A DNA stretch of 64,000 bases, taken from contig NC_011688.1 of assembly GCF_000150955.2 (NCBI RefSeq), positions 1 to 64,000 on the forward strand. The letters are read 5' to 3'. A model generated the notes under the pieces. It made no database searches. It was not told where the DNA came from and saw only the letters and a program-made list of their open reading frames with translations. The position numbers and the translations under genes are program-made. The stretch comes from Phaeodactylum tricornutum CCAP 1055/1. Its lineage: Eukaryota; Bacillariophyta; Bacillariophyceae; Surirellales; Neidiaceae. Every line of letters begins with the position of its first letter. Position 1 is the first letter of the stretch. Of the stretch, positions 43,779 to 55,113 are shown piece by piece.

Positions 43779-45701
43779 TCAGCGAAAGTCTACTAAGCAA
43801 TCTACAGCAATTGAAGGACTGGTTTCCAGAATAAACTCTTTCAACAGCGGACCGACAACGTCTTGTCCGCCTTCATGAAGCATACTTAATTTCAAAGGAG
43901 TTCCTGTTCCCACTTCCATTTGTACTAAGGTCAATGCAGTCTCCGCGTTACACGGATTCCGCTTTTCAATCGTGGTCTCTTCATCGGTTTTCTCGATGTC
44001 ACCGTTACTGCTCACAAGATAAAGTTGACAATAGTGATGCAAAGGACTCTCTTCTTGAATTGTTTTCTTAGCTTGTTCAGCGTCCACCCACCTGTACCGA
44101 ACGGGACAAAGCAACTGTGATGGATGATAGTCACCCTTGTACCGCATTTTTGGACAACTTTCAATATAATAACCCAAATAGTAATATGGTAGAGATGGTT
44201 CCTGCTCCCTGATCCAGTCGATTTCCCGCAATATAGCGTACTTGCCCAAGGGCACCAAGTCGTGAGCAAAAGAGGGATTGTAAAAAAGGTAGACGGACGA
44301 AAGTCCTTCAGGTAGAATATCCACAACACCAACTGCGACTAGCAACCCTGCTATGCGATAATGTTGGTGGTACGTTCCAAGCTTACGATTGCGAGGCGAA
44401 ATACGTTCACTTGAAAAAGGATTTTCGACCAAGAACATGTAAAAACTACCAAAAGCATTCAAAATCTGCTCTTTTTTTGACTGAGGTAACTCGTTGTATT
44501 CAAAATCAAGCATTTTGAGCGCCCTCACCTTCCATCCCTTGGGAGCGTGCGAAGCCCAGGGAACGTCATCTCCCTCAGCGAAAGAGTATTCTTCAGCAGA
44601 TAAAGGATGGGGATCACCGTGTACTTCATGCTGATACCGAAAGTACAGGCGGTGGACTTCAGGATCCAAAGCCGACTCGTGGGCGGATAAGGTTTCGATC
44701 TGAAATTTGTAAGTAGCAGGCAATGGCTGCTGGGGACAGTGCTGTATCCACCATGCCGCTAGTTGGTCCTGTGGCTTTTCCATGTTCGTTTCCGTGGGCT
44801 CCCCCATAAAAGAGATCTGGGAAGAATCCGTGGCGTCGACGTTAAAGATAACCATCACATGCCCAGACGCTTCGTGACACTCGATGAGTTTGATGGACAC
44901 TTGTGGTTGTCTTTTGGGCTTTTTATGCACTGTATCCGAGTCTTCTATCCCACATGTATCAGAAGGAGAGATTTGTAAAGGAGACTCTGTCAAAGTTGCC
45001 GTCAGAGCATATTTGAGGCTTCGTGCCAAAGACGACGGCTCGAGAGCGTTTTTGGACCGTCCAGCAATCTGAGCACAGACGCTGGTCACCGCGACGAGTT
45101 CCCCCTGGGATGCTGCGTTACCCTTTTTGTTTTTCTGGAACTGAAGTTTAAACGAAGGTTCCACAGCAATCTCGTCGTAGTATTTGCTCCCCAAAATCTC
45201 GCGCAGCGCCTTGATGGTCCAATCTTGTAAAAAGCCAAGCTTTCCCGAGTCCTCTACCAATTTTTGGTACTGTATCCTTTTCGAGACAATCTGTTTCTGC
45301 CTTTCGTCAGATCCACTCGTTGGCTTTGCTTTGGTAGGCGCTTCCAACAGTGCTTGCATGCGTTTTGTAACTCTGCGTTGTGACTTGGTAGGTACAAAGT
45401 CTTTGACGGGCAGACGAATCGTGATGTTTGGACAGCAGGATGCGGCGTTATCGGGTTTGTACAAGGCCGAGCCCGATCTTCTCCAACCTCGATACACAAG
45501 ACGTTCATAGCAAGCTGGAGTGAGTCGCGCCGTGAGGATTGAATATACCTTACTACTGGCTTTTGGATCTCGATGAACTATCGAAGCTCGCTTGCCTTTG
45601 CAGTAACCACATTCGGACCAAGCGGAACCGCACAACCGAACAACGTTCATCGCCCCATCGGCGCTTCTGCTATTTCTTTGCACCGAAGACGACGGCTCCA
45701 T
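43779..45701 (-). CDS. ATE1: Arginyl-tRNA-protein transferase ATE1
   Basis: An intronless frame of 640 residues from ATG 45699-45701. The N-terminal ATE domain has CGYCKGKRAS, then LVYRGWRRSGSALYKPDNAA and SCCPNITIRLPVKDF, giving the conserved Cys cluster that binds a metal. The C-terminal GNAT-like ATE domain has VENPFSSERI, GTYHQHYRIAGLLVAVGVVD, SSVYLFYNPSFAHDLVPLGK, REIDWI and YYYLGYYIESCPKMRYKGDY. It transfers arginine from Arg-tRNA to N-terminal Asp, Glu or oxidised Cys, marking proteins for the N-degron pathway. At 640 residues it is longer than yeast Ate1 (about 500); the extra length is a middle linker. Confidence 0.95.
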   Translation of the reverse strand: MEPSSSVQRNSRSADGAMNVVRLCGSAWSECGYCKGKRASIVHRDPKASSKVYSILTARLTPACYERLVYRGWRRSGSALYKPDNAASCCPNITIRLPVKDFVPTKSQRRVTKRMQALLEAPTKAKPTSGSDERQKQIVSKRIQYQKLVEDSGKLGFLQDWTIKALREILGSKYYDEIAVEPSFKLQFQKNKKGNAASQGELVAVTSVCAQIAGRSKNALEPSSLARSLKYALTATLTESPLQISPSDTCGIEDSDTVHKKPKRQPQVSIKLIECHEASGHVMVIFNVDATDSSQISFMGEPTETNMEKPQDQLAAWWIQHCPQQPLPATYKFQIETLSAHESALDPEVHRLYFRYQHEVHGDPHPLSAEEYSFAEGDDVPWASHAPKGWKVRALKMLDFEYNELPQSKKEQILNAFGSFYMFLVENPFSSERISPRNRKLGTYHQHYRIAGLLVAVGVVDILPEGLSSVYLFYNPSFAHDLVPLGKYAILREIDWIREQEPSLPYYYLGYYIESCPKMRYKGDYHPSQLLCPVRYRWVDAEQAKKTIQEESPLHHYCQLYLVSSNGDIEKTDEETTIEKRNPCNAETALTLVQMEVGTGTPLKLSMLHEGGQDVVGPLLKEFILETSPSIAVDCLVDFR

Positions 45702-46169
45702 AGCGCAATGAGCCTTAATTGCTATGTGTCTGCGCCTGCAATGAAGACTACGGCGTTGCTTTCCAATGCCTTCCGACCTTGGTTGTTAGTCTTCTGCACT
45801 TGATCGCACCGCGTCAAGTCGTTTTCGAATGTTGTTCGCTTTCGAATCGGAATGACCCCTGGACATTCAAACCCTGAGGACTACCTATATCGTGTCACAT
45901 CCCGAGTCTATACGGAAGGTCGCCAGACGTCCGAGGTATAAAAGGCTTTCCGTGCTAATGTAACTGTAATGTACTTGTAAAGTAACCTGGAGAAAAGTAC
46001 AGTCTCAAAATAGGGAATCGCCTAGTAGAGCGGTACTTTATGATGAACTAGTTCAGAGTCACCAAGTCCGTTTGGAGTCCCTTTTCGGATGGGTAGTGTA
46101 AAACAGACCAGAGCAGGAAGGGGTTTTCCTTATAGACAAGAACTACACAAGTGCGGCTATAAGCTATTC
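45702..46169. promoter_or_regulatory. Divergent region, ATE1 and ubiquitin-like-domain gene
   Basis: 468 bp up to the preferred start at 46170. An alternative in-frame ATG at 46089 would shorten it. No supported gene or clear element is visible. Confidence 0.35.
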
Positions 46170-47932
46170 ATGGCTGCGGTGAGCGCTTGTCGTTGGACGC
46201 TGTGTTTGACGCTGGCTGGTCCGATCTCCCGCCGCGAGATTTTGCACGTGTGTCCTACCGAAACCGTGGAAGAAGTGTTCGATCGAGCAGCCAACGCGTT
46301 CGCACCAAAGTTGATCGAGAGTCTGAGCTTTGGTTTTCCTCCAAAGAAGCTCCATTCGTCGAATCAATCAATACAAGAGGTGGGTATTGGCAATCAAGAA
46401 CTGATTACAATTCGAGTCAGTGAAGCTTCCCCAAAGAAAGTAGGAAACGCGAAGAAGCGCAAGACAGCGGCAGCAGCAGACGCAACAGTACCGATCGAAG
46501 TCCCGAGACAAAAATCCCAACGAGCGGCCGCCGAAAAAGCCAACGCTTCGTTTGCTGATACTATCCAAGCTCAAGATGCCTTGCTTCAACTGGAAAAGAA
46601 AGGAAGACCCTCCCCGGAAAAGACCGTGTCCGGGAAGAGCAGGAAAAATACCACCGTCAGGTTTTCAGCAGACATTACAGAGGGCCGCCGGCTACAAGAT
46701 GGTGCTGTGGTAGCTCCCAAACGTAGTAATCGTCGGTTTCGACCGGAAGCTCCCCGGAATGGATCCAGCGACGAAACAGATCCTTCGCTGGCGCTCTTGG
46801 GGTCGTTGGAAGAGCGATCAACAGCGGCCCGCCTTATGCGCAAGGGTTGGCGAAAAGCTGTCAACGATGCTTTCGAACAAAACCGAGCGGTTGCAAGGGT
46901 CGCGGCGATTCCAGCAAAAGCTATTTTTACCTTTCCAGAAACCATTGCTTCAGAGGTCGACACTGTGGGCAGACGCTGCTCGTCACATACCCGAAAGGTC
47001 TGCAAGGGCGCGGAGACTACGAGGAGCGTGTCGATTATCTTCCTCGCGACGTGCTGGTGTCAGTAATTGCTGCCATTCACCCCGTTAATCCCGACGCATT
47101 GCGGCCTGCCAATTTGGCTCTGCTGTCTCCCCGTGTCTTTTGGTCGGTGGCCTATCATGGCATGGAATACACAAGTATCTCGGAAGCACTCCAAGCCTTG
47201 CAACCGGATCTAGACTGGACATTTCTTCGTCGTAGAAGAGAGACTCTAAGCGCCAAGGCACGAGAAAATTTACGCCAAAAAGAGGAAGTCAGTCAGACTT
47301 CGATCGACAATTGGGAAGCTGCAGCAGCGGCCATAGAATCAGTCGAGCATGCCATGGAGAAGGTTCACGCTTTAGATCGATCGCAGCGGCAAGCACGCAA
47401 TTTACAGGCAATAGAGCGGCGTAGTGTGTGGAAGATTCTCACGCCGGTCGAAGAAGACCTGGATGAATTGACAGCATGTATATCGGGAGGCCCGATTGCC
47501 GGGTATACCGCAGAAGCATTGGCGAAAGGTTTGATTGGACAGTGTATCGTTCACAATTGGAGACAACTGGCGAATGCCAAAACAGAGACTTTAATACAGA
47601 AGCTTGGAGTTTCCGATGATGAGAGCACAAGGGCATTGGTTCAGAATTGGATTGATCGAGCACAGCAGGAGACTTTGGATGAGATCATGGTGGAAATTTG
47701 CGACGGAAATGTTGAGGCCGTTGAGCTTTTACGTGAGTCCGCCAGGAGTGGAACTCCGAAGGATTTGGCTGTTTGGAAATCAATAGCCGAAAGTTTGCAT
47801 TCGGAGCTTCAGTGTAACTCGGCCGCCGCTGCCATACCAGATGTGAATCTCTTACAGAAATGGTGCGACCAAGCGCAACATGCGTTGGAGCAACTTGAGT
47901 GGCTGGCCTGGTACACCACACCTATTGCCTAG
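46170..47932 (+). CDS. Ubiquitin-like N-domain protein with apparent frameshift
   Basis: Two long overlapping frames form one gene. The first (from ATG 46170, or 46089 upstream in frame) starts with a beta-grasp domain like the UBX-L domain of OTU1/YOD1: CRWTLCLTLAGPISRREILH, GFPPKKLHSSNQSIQEVGIG, NQELITIRVSEA. A basic Ala/Lys linker and RLMRKGWRKAVNDAFEQNRA follow. The second frame takes over at about 46945-46975 (GQTLLVTYPKGLQGRGDYEE, RVDYLPRDVLVSVIAAIHPV) and runs to 47932 with helical, Gln-rich sequence. The change needs a one-base shift. A 17-nt GT-AG gap or an intron ending CTTTCCAG near 46938 are other possibilities. The OTU protease motif is absent, so the role is unknown. Confidence 0.65.
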
Positions 47933-48661
47933 GTGGAACCGTTGGGCATGGTGCAAAAGTCAAGCGGATGGTTTTTTTTATTTGTAATCGCTTTCCACTC
48001 CCATGTTTGCAAAGGCTTTTATTACACCGTTTCCGCCAAGTTACGCTAGCTAGCTCTATGGACTTGGAATGCTGCTGTTGGTAGAGATCACCGTCAATTT
48101 GTGGGACATCGGCCATCTATGGCAGCTGTGGTATCCAACTAGCTGAAAGTGAAAAATCCCTTCCTGTTTTGCTATTTGCATGAAAATACATAATGAAATT
48201 CGAATGGTTTTAATTATCGCTATCTTTGTAATGCTTCTGCAACGACAAACTACAATATTGGAAATTGACAAGATGTGAAATTGAGAATAATAGCTGTCGG
48301 TCGATCGATGATCGGGACCGTGCGCAACAGCTGTAGACTTATTCCCTGGGCTGTGGATGAATCGCTACGCTATGGCGAACGGCCAACGAGGACAGCTTTC
48401 ATCCGACAATCTCCTCTCATGCGTCTGCTTTCAGGAACAATCTTCTACTATTAGCATCCAGGTTTACCTTCGTCTGCTTCGTCTTCACGAACAATAGCTG
48501 TGGACAGCTTCCGGTCCAGCAGACCCTTGAGAATAGCGATCCGTTTCGCAGATTCCACCGTTCCGACGAATGCCATTTCAATCCTAGCAGTCCTTGATTG
48601 TTTCTCAGTGTCCCGCTGCCTTGTCATTCGAATCTGTAGTGTTCCGTTTATATTCACAATT
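47933..48661. other. Intergenic region before the sirtuin gene
   Basis: 729 bp between genes on the same strand. The sirtuin frame is open upstream to 48500, but without an ATG before 48662. No other gene or element is supported. Confidence 0.35.
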
Positions 48662-49840
48662 ATGCCGCCAGATGGAAACACAAAGCGCCAAGCAAAGCAA
48701 GTTGCGTCCGAGAGCAAGGGGCCTGTCGAAGTCAGTGACGACACCGCGACGAGGTCAAAAAGGCCGCGAAAGACCTCAAGGTCAGCCGGAAAAACCAGCG
48801 CTTCGAAACGCCGTCGATGTGCACGTGGCGCGGGAGCTTTATTGGAACTTGCCGAGCGGCTCGTAGAGGGTCAAGAAGTTGTCATCATTACCGGTGCTGG
48901 ACTTTCGGTAGCTTCCGGTATTCGCCCGTTTCGATCCACCAACGGAAGTAGCGCAACTTCTGTTCCTACAAAACGAGGAGTTGTTCCTACAGCAGGTTTA
49001 TGGAATGATGTCATTTGGACGACCGCCACCCGCGAAGCCTTTCGCAAAGATCCGAAGCGATGGTACAATGACTTTTGGTTGCCCCACTTTCAAGACGGTA
49101 CCACCTATTATCCCAACGCCGGCCACCTGGCGTTACAGGCCCTGCACGACCGTTACGAGAATCTCCGACAAATTACTCAAAATATCGACGGCCTGCAAGA
49201 GCCCAATAATCATCTTATCGAGGCGCATGGACGCGTCGGTCTCTATAAATGCATTCCGCACGAGGACGAAGAAAGTGACGCAATGGAAGGTGACTCGGAC
49301 GATGATGAAGACCGAGCCGTGCAATTGGGACATCGTCGGCAAGGACGCAAGGTAAGAGAAGCATCCACAAATCCCGAAATTTGTCCCTACCAATACTTGC
49401 AATCGTTGAGTCCTTGTCAGCTGGAGCCGGCAAATGTTCGAAATGCCCTGTGCGAAAGCAAAGGCCAAAACCTTCCGGAGGCTCCGGCTTGCCCAGCTTG
49501 TGGCGGGGACGTTTTACCGCAAGCCCTCCTTTTTGATGAAGGCTACCACGCACACGACTTTTATGATTTTGAGCGAGCGGAGGCTTGGTTAGAGAGTGCG
49601 GAGGCAATCGTTTTTTGTGGAACTTCGTTTGCGGTTCGCATTACTCATGTAGCTCTGGAGCACGCTCGAGTACACAAGGTTCCTGTTTACAATTTCAATC
49701 TACACGATGTACTCGAATCCACAGCGCGATTGAATGTCACAAATATCATTGGGCCGTCCGACGAAACCTTGCCCAAATTAGTGGAGGCCTGTGATGAGGC
49801 TGAAAGTCAGCAGGTCGGGGTAGGAGAAGGGAGTTGTTGA
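48662..49840 (+). CDS. SIR2: Sirtuin (Sir2-family NAD-dependent deacylase)
   Basis: An intronless frame of 392 residues from ATG 48662-48664. The first 60 residues are basic and nuclear-like (KRPRKTSRSAGKTSASKRRR). Sirtuin motifs follow in order: VVIITGAGLSVASGIRPFRS (NAD binding), NAGHLALQALHDRY, ITQNIDGLQ, the catalytic His in EAHGRVGLYKC, CPACGG (zinc), PQALLFDE, AIVFCGTSFAVRITHVAL and VYNFNLHDV. The usual first zinc pair CxxC is incomplete: KCIPHEDEE has one Cys near the expected place, and CPYQY lies after an acidic insert. GIRPFR replaces GIPxFR. Activity is likely, but the zinc site looks unusual. Confidence 0.9.
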   Translation: MPPDGNTKRQAKQVASESKGPVEVSDDTATRSKRPRKTSRSAGKTSASKRRRCARGAGALLELAERLVEGQEVVIITGAGLSVASGIRPFRSTNGSSATSVPTKRGVVPTAGLWNDVIWTTATREAFRKDPKRWYNDFWLPHFQDGTTYYPNAGHLALQALHDRYENLRQITQNIDGLQEPNNHLIEAHGRVGLYKCIPHEDEESDAMEGDSDDDEDRAVQLGHRRQGRKVREASTNPEICPYQYLQSLSPCQLEPANVRNALCESKGQNLPEAPACPACGGDVLPQALLFDEGYHAHDFYDFERAEAWLESAEAIVFCGTSFAVRITHVALEHARVHKVPVYNFNLHDVLESTARLNVTNIIGPSDETLPKLVEACDEAESQQVGVGEGSC

Positions 49841-50553
49841 AGGACACACGCTGTTTACAGTTAGAAACAATCCTATGTAAGCTGTGTTTTGCCCATATTA
49901 ACTCCGTCTTCGCCGCCTCTAAAGGTGCTTCGTCCAAGCGATCTTCAGCATTACGAAGATCCCTTTTGTGTTCGCTTGTAAATGGTTTCTATTTTTCTGT
50001 AACAGCCTTCCTTCGACGTCGCCATTCATGGAAGACATTGCAATAAACCATGATATACGGCGAACTTTGGACCACTCCGCCACCGCAGAGACATTGCCAT
50101 CGATACTACTCCACTGGAAAAGGGCGTTGCTGGAAAAGGACGTTGTTGGGCTGGCCTCAGCACTTGGGGTTTACCACACTCATTGTGTTCTTAAACAGCG
50201 GTCGTATCCTGAGATCGATAGATTTACTCAAACCAGTCAGCGATGAGGGTTTGGCTTCCCGGATTCAGCCGGTACAAAGCAAGCAATATGCAACAGCAGA
50301 CGTTTCCTAAAGCTGGAATCAATTTCAAATGATGGCAAGAAGGATTACGGCGTGATCGGTATTACACAGGACATTTTGCCGTGATTTAAAATCTATTTTA
50401 GCAATCGGTGAGAGACATCAATGCAATCCTAGGGATTGGAGGTGGCCTCTTTCAGCCATAGAGTAACTCGACTTTTGGATGCACATATATCTATGAATGG
50501 AAGGAGAAACAAAATTTCTTCGAAATTCTCGGATAGGAGTACAGCTCAAACTC
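49841..50553. other. Convergent region between sirtuin and prolidase genes
   Basis: 713 bp between two 3' ends, longer than the other convergent spacers except that after the carbamoyl-phosphate synthase gene. It holds one small open frame listed separately and nothing else I can support. Confidence 0.4.
50028..50246 (+). CDS. Small hypothetical open frame, 72 residues
   Basis: ATG 50028-50030 to TGA 50244-50246. The peptide has a balanced composition and a helix-like middle (ETLPSILLHWKRALLEKDVV). No domain is recognised. It lies in the convergent spacer after the sirtuin gene. It could be a real small gene, part of a spliced one, or chance. Confidence 0.25.
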   Translation: MEDIAINHDIRRTLDHSATAETLPSILLHWKRALLEKDVVGLASALGVYHTHCVLKQRSYPEIDRFTQTSQR

Positions 50554-52210
50554 TTAGAGGGAAGGCGGCGAAGGCAGGGGGTTGGGTTCCGTCAGACGGG
50601 CTCGGAACAGCTCTGGTGCGATGTCCTCGGTAGGCGGCCACTTGCCACCCGCCATGACGGATTCCACTTCTTCTATGGTACGAGGGCACAGCGTGTAATT
50701 GATTATACCGTCTGCTGTCACGACAATGACATCTTCCAAGCGTACGCCACCAAACCCTCGGTAGTGGTTCACTTTAGCTTCATTCATATGTACTTTGAGA
50801 AAAGATCCTTCCGCCAGCGCTTCATTTAAGAGGTGATCGATGAAGTAGCAACCTGGTTCAACTGTCAGGGTCATGTTCTCGAGCAATATCCGCGCCGTAC
50901 GTAGAGACTTTAAACCAGGCAACTCGCTTCGTTCTGGATGCCCAGCCAAATAGCCACCGACGTCGTGTGTATCAATACCGATAAAATGACCCAATCCATG
51001 GGGCATAAAGACAGCTCCGAGTCGCATCTCCACCAAATCGTCGATCGTCTTGCCCGCGAGGTTTACAATTCCAACCTCGACCAAAACCTTGAGAATAGCA
51101 GCTTCGGCAGCTTTGTGACAAGCGACATACGAAACGCCAGGCTTGATCATCCTGTACACCGCAATTTGAGCATTTAAGACCGCTTGATATATAGGACGCT
51201 GACGATCATTGAACACACCGTCGATTGGGAAAGAACAAGTTACGTCGGACCCGTAGCCAAAGTACTCCGCGCCCATGTCAAACAGGCAGTTGTCACCTAC
51301 ATTGCTTTGTCGAGCGTTGGGCTCACCCGCATGCCCGTAGTGCAAGACCGCGGCGTCGGGTCCGCATCCACAAATGGGAGTGTAGCCCACCAGTCGACAT
51401 CCATAATTGTAATAACAATAGTGCCGAAAGAGGCTTTCACCTTGATATTCCATCATGCCTGGTTTCATGTTGCGCATCACGTACGCATGGGCAAAAGAAG
51501 TGACTTCCGTGACGAACTGCAACACACCCTGCTCGGCAGCTGTTTTGAAAACGCGGCATTCGGCCAAAATTGGAAACAATAACTCAACATCAACATGAGA
51601 AGATAACTTCTCGTGGTTGACGATAGTGACGGGCGGCTCGTATACTTTGCCAGAATCCGAATTGAGCCCCTTCATAAGCACTACAAAACAAGATAGAAAG
51701 GAGGAGAAAGAGTCAGCCCACACGAACGGGAGAATTTGTCTTTTAGCGCATAAAACACGTACACAGTTTGGACTTTGTGCCATTGCTTCTCTTCTCCAGC
51801 ATCCCCGCCAACGTATCCTCAACGTCGTCAGTGAACAATACTTCTCCCACCTGGTAGTGCTCTTTCCATTCTTCCCGCGTCTTGATTCGTCCCATTATCG
51901 TCGCGTATGAAGCGGGAAGGTTCGGAATGAACAACGTCGCGTGTTGGGTAGCAACGTCGATAGCGATAGCACAATCGGGTTCTTTGACACCAGTTAAGTA
52001 CCAGAAGTATGATTCTTGACGAAAGAGCGGCTCGTGATCTGAATCGAACCGCGTTTCGCTCGGCCCACCGTGCAGATACACGACGAGGTTGCCTTCGGAA
52101 ACAGGTTTTTGCTGCAGAGCTTTGCAAAGCTTGCGACGATTTTGGCCGAATACGTTTTTGAGCGACACATGGTAGGTTTCTTGACCCATTGATAGAAAGG
52201 GAGAGTTCAT
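50554..52210 (-). CDS. PEPD: Xaa-Pro dipeptidase (prolidase, M24B)
   Basis: Exons 51763-52210 and 50554-51680 give 524 residues. The 82-bp intron (GTACGT, TTTTGTAG) joins TKSKL to LLMKGLNSDSG. The aminopeptidase P N-terminal domain (residues about 10-170) has VVYLHGGPSETRFDSDHEPL and FRQESYFWYLTGVKEPDCAI, as in human PEPD. The pita-bread domain has all five metal ligands: Asp in CLFDMGAEY, Asp in YGSDVTCSFP, His in PHGLGHFIGIDTHDVGG, Glu in LTVEPGCYF and Glu in GGVRLEDVIVV. The enzyme releases C-terminal Pro from dipeptides in the cytosol. ATG 52208-52210 is used; MGQETYHV 21 bases further in is an alternative. Confidence 0.95.
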
Positions 52211-52552
52211 GGCGATGATGAGAAGGTAAGACCAGCAGCAGGGATGGAAGAATGTAATGTAAAGCCAGTGAAACTTTGATCATCAAATCCTCCTGCGACG
52301 TTGACGCACCACTCAACGCCACTTATGGCAAATGTGTCGGAATTCGTTGCCGTTCTTTTCAGGGTTGCGTTTTCACCTACTACTGCTGAAACCTAAACCG
52401 AACTACCAAAAGGAGGGAGGAAGAAGATACAAACCTCGAATACGGTGATTATCGTCTCCTTTACAAGAGCAATGTCGATCTGGTCTAGGATTAACATAGC
52501 TGAATACAGAGAGCTATTCAGAATCGGAAGAGCTAATGTAAATGGAAATAGT
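52211..52552. other. Spacer between prolidase and eIF3i genes
   Basis: 342 bp between two minus-strand genes. It contains the prolidase upstream sequence and the eIF3i 3' region. Nothing else is visible. Confidence 0.35.
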
Positions 52553-53919
52553 TTACTGACTAGTGGGCGGTACTTCCTCTGCTTCATCCTCTTCCGGTAC
52601 GGGGTCTTTCATATCTAGATAGTCCTTATCGAACAGATGAAGACGAACATATCCGTCCTCAGCACCGCTAGCATAACTGCGGCCTGTCGGGTTTATATCC
52701 ACTGCGCAACGAAAAAACAAAAGCAACACGGTGAGAAAATCCATGAAAATCAGCAATCGGAAACTATATTGTTGACTGTCATAAGAACCACTTACACGCA
52801 TTGATCGGACCAAAATGCCCCTTGACGCTTCCAAATTCATCCTCATACACCATGTTGAAGAATCGTGTCTCAAACTTCCCGACCTTACCGGAAGTTGTTG
52901 TTACACTCATGGCGTCCTGCCCTCCTCCCACAAGAATGTGGTCTTTTTTATTAGAAATAACTGCGTCATTGACGGGCCTATCCGTCCTATAAGTTTTCAA
53001 GTGCTTGAGATCGACAGGGTCGAATAATTTGGAAGTGAAATCAGCGGAACTCGTGATGAAAAGGGTTTTGTCCCTGTTGAATCGTAGCCGATTGATTTTT
53101 TTATCGTGCGCCTGAATTTCTTCTTTCAAGTCACCTGTTTCTGGGTCGTACAGACGGATCTCACCATTGTCGAATGCTACCAGCAGATCTTCATTGTTGC
53201 CCGTCCACTGGATGTTGGTAGGATTGACACGCTTGCCTCCTATCTTGGGTAGGTCGATTTCCATAACATCGTCGTCGGTAAGGTCACCGTTTTCTGGACA
53301 GTCAAACACTCGAATTTTCGAATTGTGCTCAACGAAGGGATCCGAGATTGTAGCAAATTTCCGAGAGCCTTCCGCCCACGCTACTCCGCGAACGGGACCC
53401 CTGTGATTGAACACGAACAAACATTCACCCGTTTCGCACTTCCACAAGCGGCAAGTGGCATCGGCGGACGCCGTCAACAATCGCGTGGTGAAGCGATCGC
53501 AGTCCAAGTCCCAGACGGTACCCTTGTGTCCGTTGAAGGTACCCAAGCGTTCGCCGTTGTCGGCACGCCAAACCGATGGCACCAGATCCTTCGAAGCCGA
53601 AAACAACAAGTCGCCGTCGTAGTTGAATTTGATCGTCGTAATCGGACGTTCGTGTCCTTGCAAAAGGTAAGGCCTCTAAGAAAGTCGAAGACATATGTGA
53701 GAAAACCAGCAACAAAGTACACTGCAAGCCCAAACGGTTCTGCCTAAAGACCATTGCCACGGTTTGTCTACGCCCGAAGTGCCCACTTGGAAATGGGTCG
53801 GGTTCCATCGAGATTTCCTCCACTTAAGTTGTAATATTCTCTGCCTACATCCGTCGACTCCTAATGCATGAGCATTCCCTAGCCTCTTATTCACAAAACA
53901 CATCGTTAGCACGTACCAT
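52553..53919 (-). CDS. EIF3I: Eukaryotic translation initiation factor 3 subunit I
   Basis: Exons 53917-53919, 52796-53675 and 52553-52701 give 343 residues. Exon 1 codes for the initiator Met alone: ATG is directly followed by GTACGT. A 241-bp intron ends at TTCTTAG, and exon 2 begins AGG, giving [14 protein letters not shown] where human eIF3i reads MKPILLQGHERSIT. WD40 repeats run through the protein ([60 protein letters not shown]). The family core [40 protein letters not shown] and HFGPINA is present. The second intron is 94 bp (GTAAGT, GCGCAG). It forms the 40S-bound eIF3 peripheral module with eIF3b and eIF3g. Confidence 0.95.
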
Positions 53920-55113
53920 GGTTGCTTGAAGGTGTCTCTACTTTTTCTAAAAGTGTTTTAGAAGATTTCATGAGCGGACCACAGTTCGGTCGACAATGGG
54001 GCTCAGGACCAGTTGCTGAAAACGGAAAGTTGGGGGCAAGAACGGGTGATGTACAAACGCATTTGTGGCATTTCTCACTGCTTATACTACCAATGGACAA
54101 CTATGTATAAAACCTAGTTCGGTTTACGTACAATAAGGTAACACAAACAAATAGCACTATGTGATCAGCACTAATGACCGCGAATAGTTTTTTCCCTGTA
54201 AAAAACCTGCTGTCATTTTTTGGGAAGCAATGCCCTTGCCGTGAAGGCTACTTCTATAACTTCACGCCGGGTGGAGAGAAAGCAGAGGATCTACTTCCCA
54301 ATCAACAGAGGAATCTTCATAAAAGTCAAGAGTACTTCATCCCTGGGCATGCCTCTGCTCGTAAGTAGTATCAATGTCCTGCCTGATCTTTTGTTGAGAT
54401 ACGAGGTGTCAGACACCAGATCGCACAGATAAACCCTGAATGTCCTTCCAAGGCTGCCTCATCGGAACACGACAGGAACTCCAAATCAATGTGTTGACCA
54501 CGTTGCAAATGTCGAATCTCCAATAACATCTGTCGTCCAATTCAGCAAGAGCCATGTTACTACAATCACCAATAACACTATATCACAGTATCAGCAATAT
54601 ACTTCGGGAGGTCTGCGGAAGCTCTTCTTCAATTCTACTTCATCGAAAAAAGACATTGAACGAATCTCGAGGCACCTGCAATTTCGTTGTTTCAATTCAG
54701 CGCACGTGCGTGTTCTGCGTTCGCAATATTTGTAGCTACCATAACTTCGGCCCCTTTCCAGTTAATGTTCTGTGCGTCGACGCCAATGTCTTGTCAGCAA
54801 CAATAGCTTCTACTCACGACCAGATTCTAACGTTGGCACAAGTATTAGGAAGACACGATGCCATTCGGTGAACCTGTCTTGCTGCTGGCGGCGTCAATCC
54901 TACTACCAGGCATTTCTGTGGCCGCGAAATGGACGGTTCAATTCCTGAATCGAGAATTATTTGTGGACTCTGGTACTTCCCAAAATCTTCATCGGCAACA
55001 ACACTCCCGTAGAATTCTAAAGCGGCGTTTTGCACTCGATTGTGAAGATTCCTAGATCACTTATTCCAACGCATACCCATTCTCGATTCGTTTGGATGAT
55101 CTTCTAATGACTT
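53920..55113. other. Long upstream region of eIF3i, no supported gene
   Basis: 1194 bp between two minus-strand genes, the longest gene-free stretch in the right part of the window. Several frames of 60-105 codons exist on both strands (for example plus 54554-54871), but none shows a domain or a splice pattern that extends it. A non-coding RNA or a small spliced gene cannot be excluded. Confidence 0.35.

Noticed and set aside
54554-54871. 105-codon plus-strand frame between eIF3i and the pseudouridine synthase
   Set aside because: No domain, no extension by splicing and no signal of conservation visible; left as unassigned intergenic sequence.
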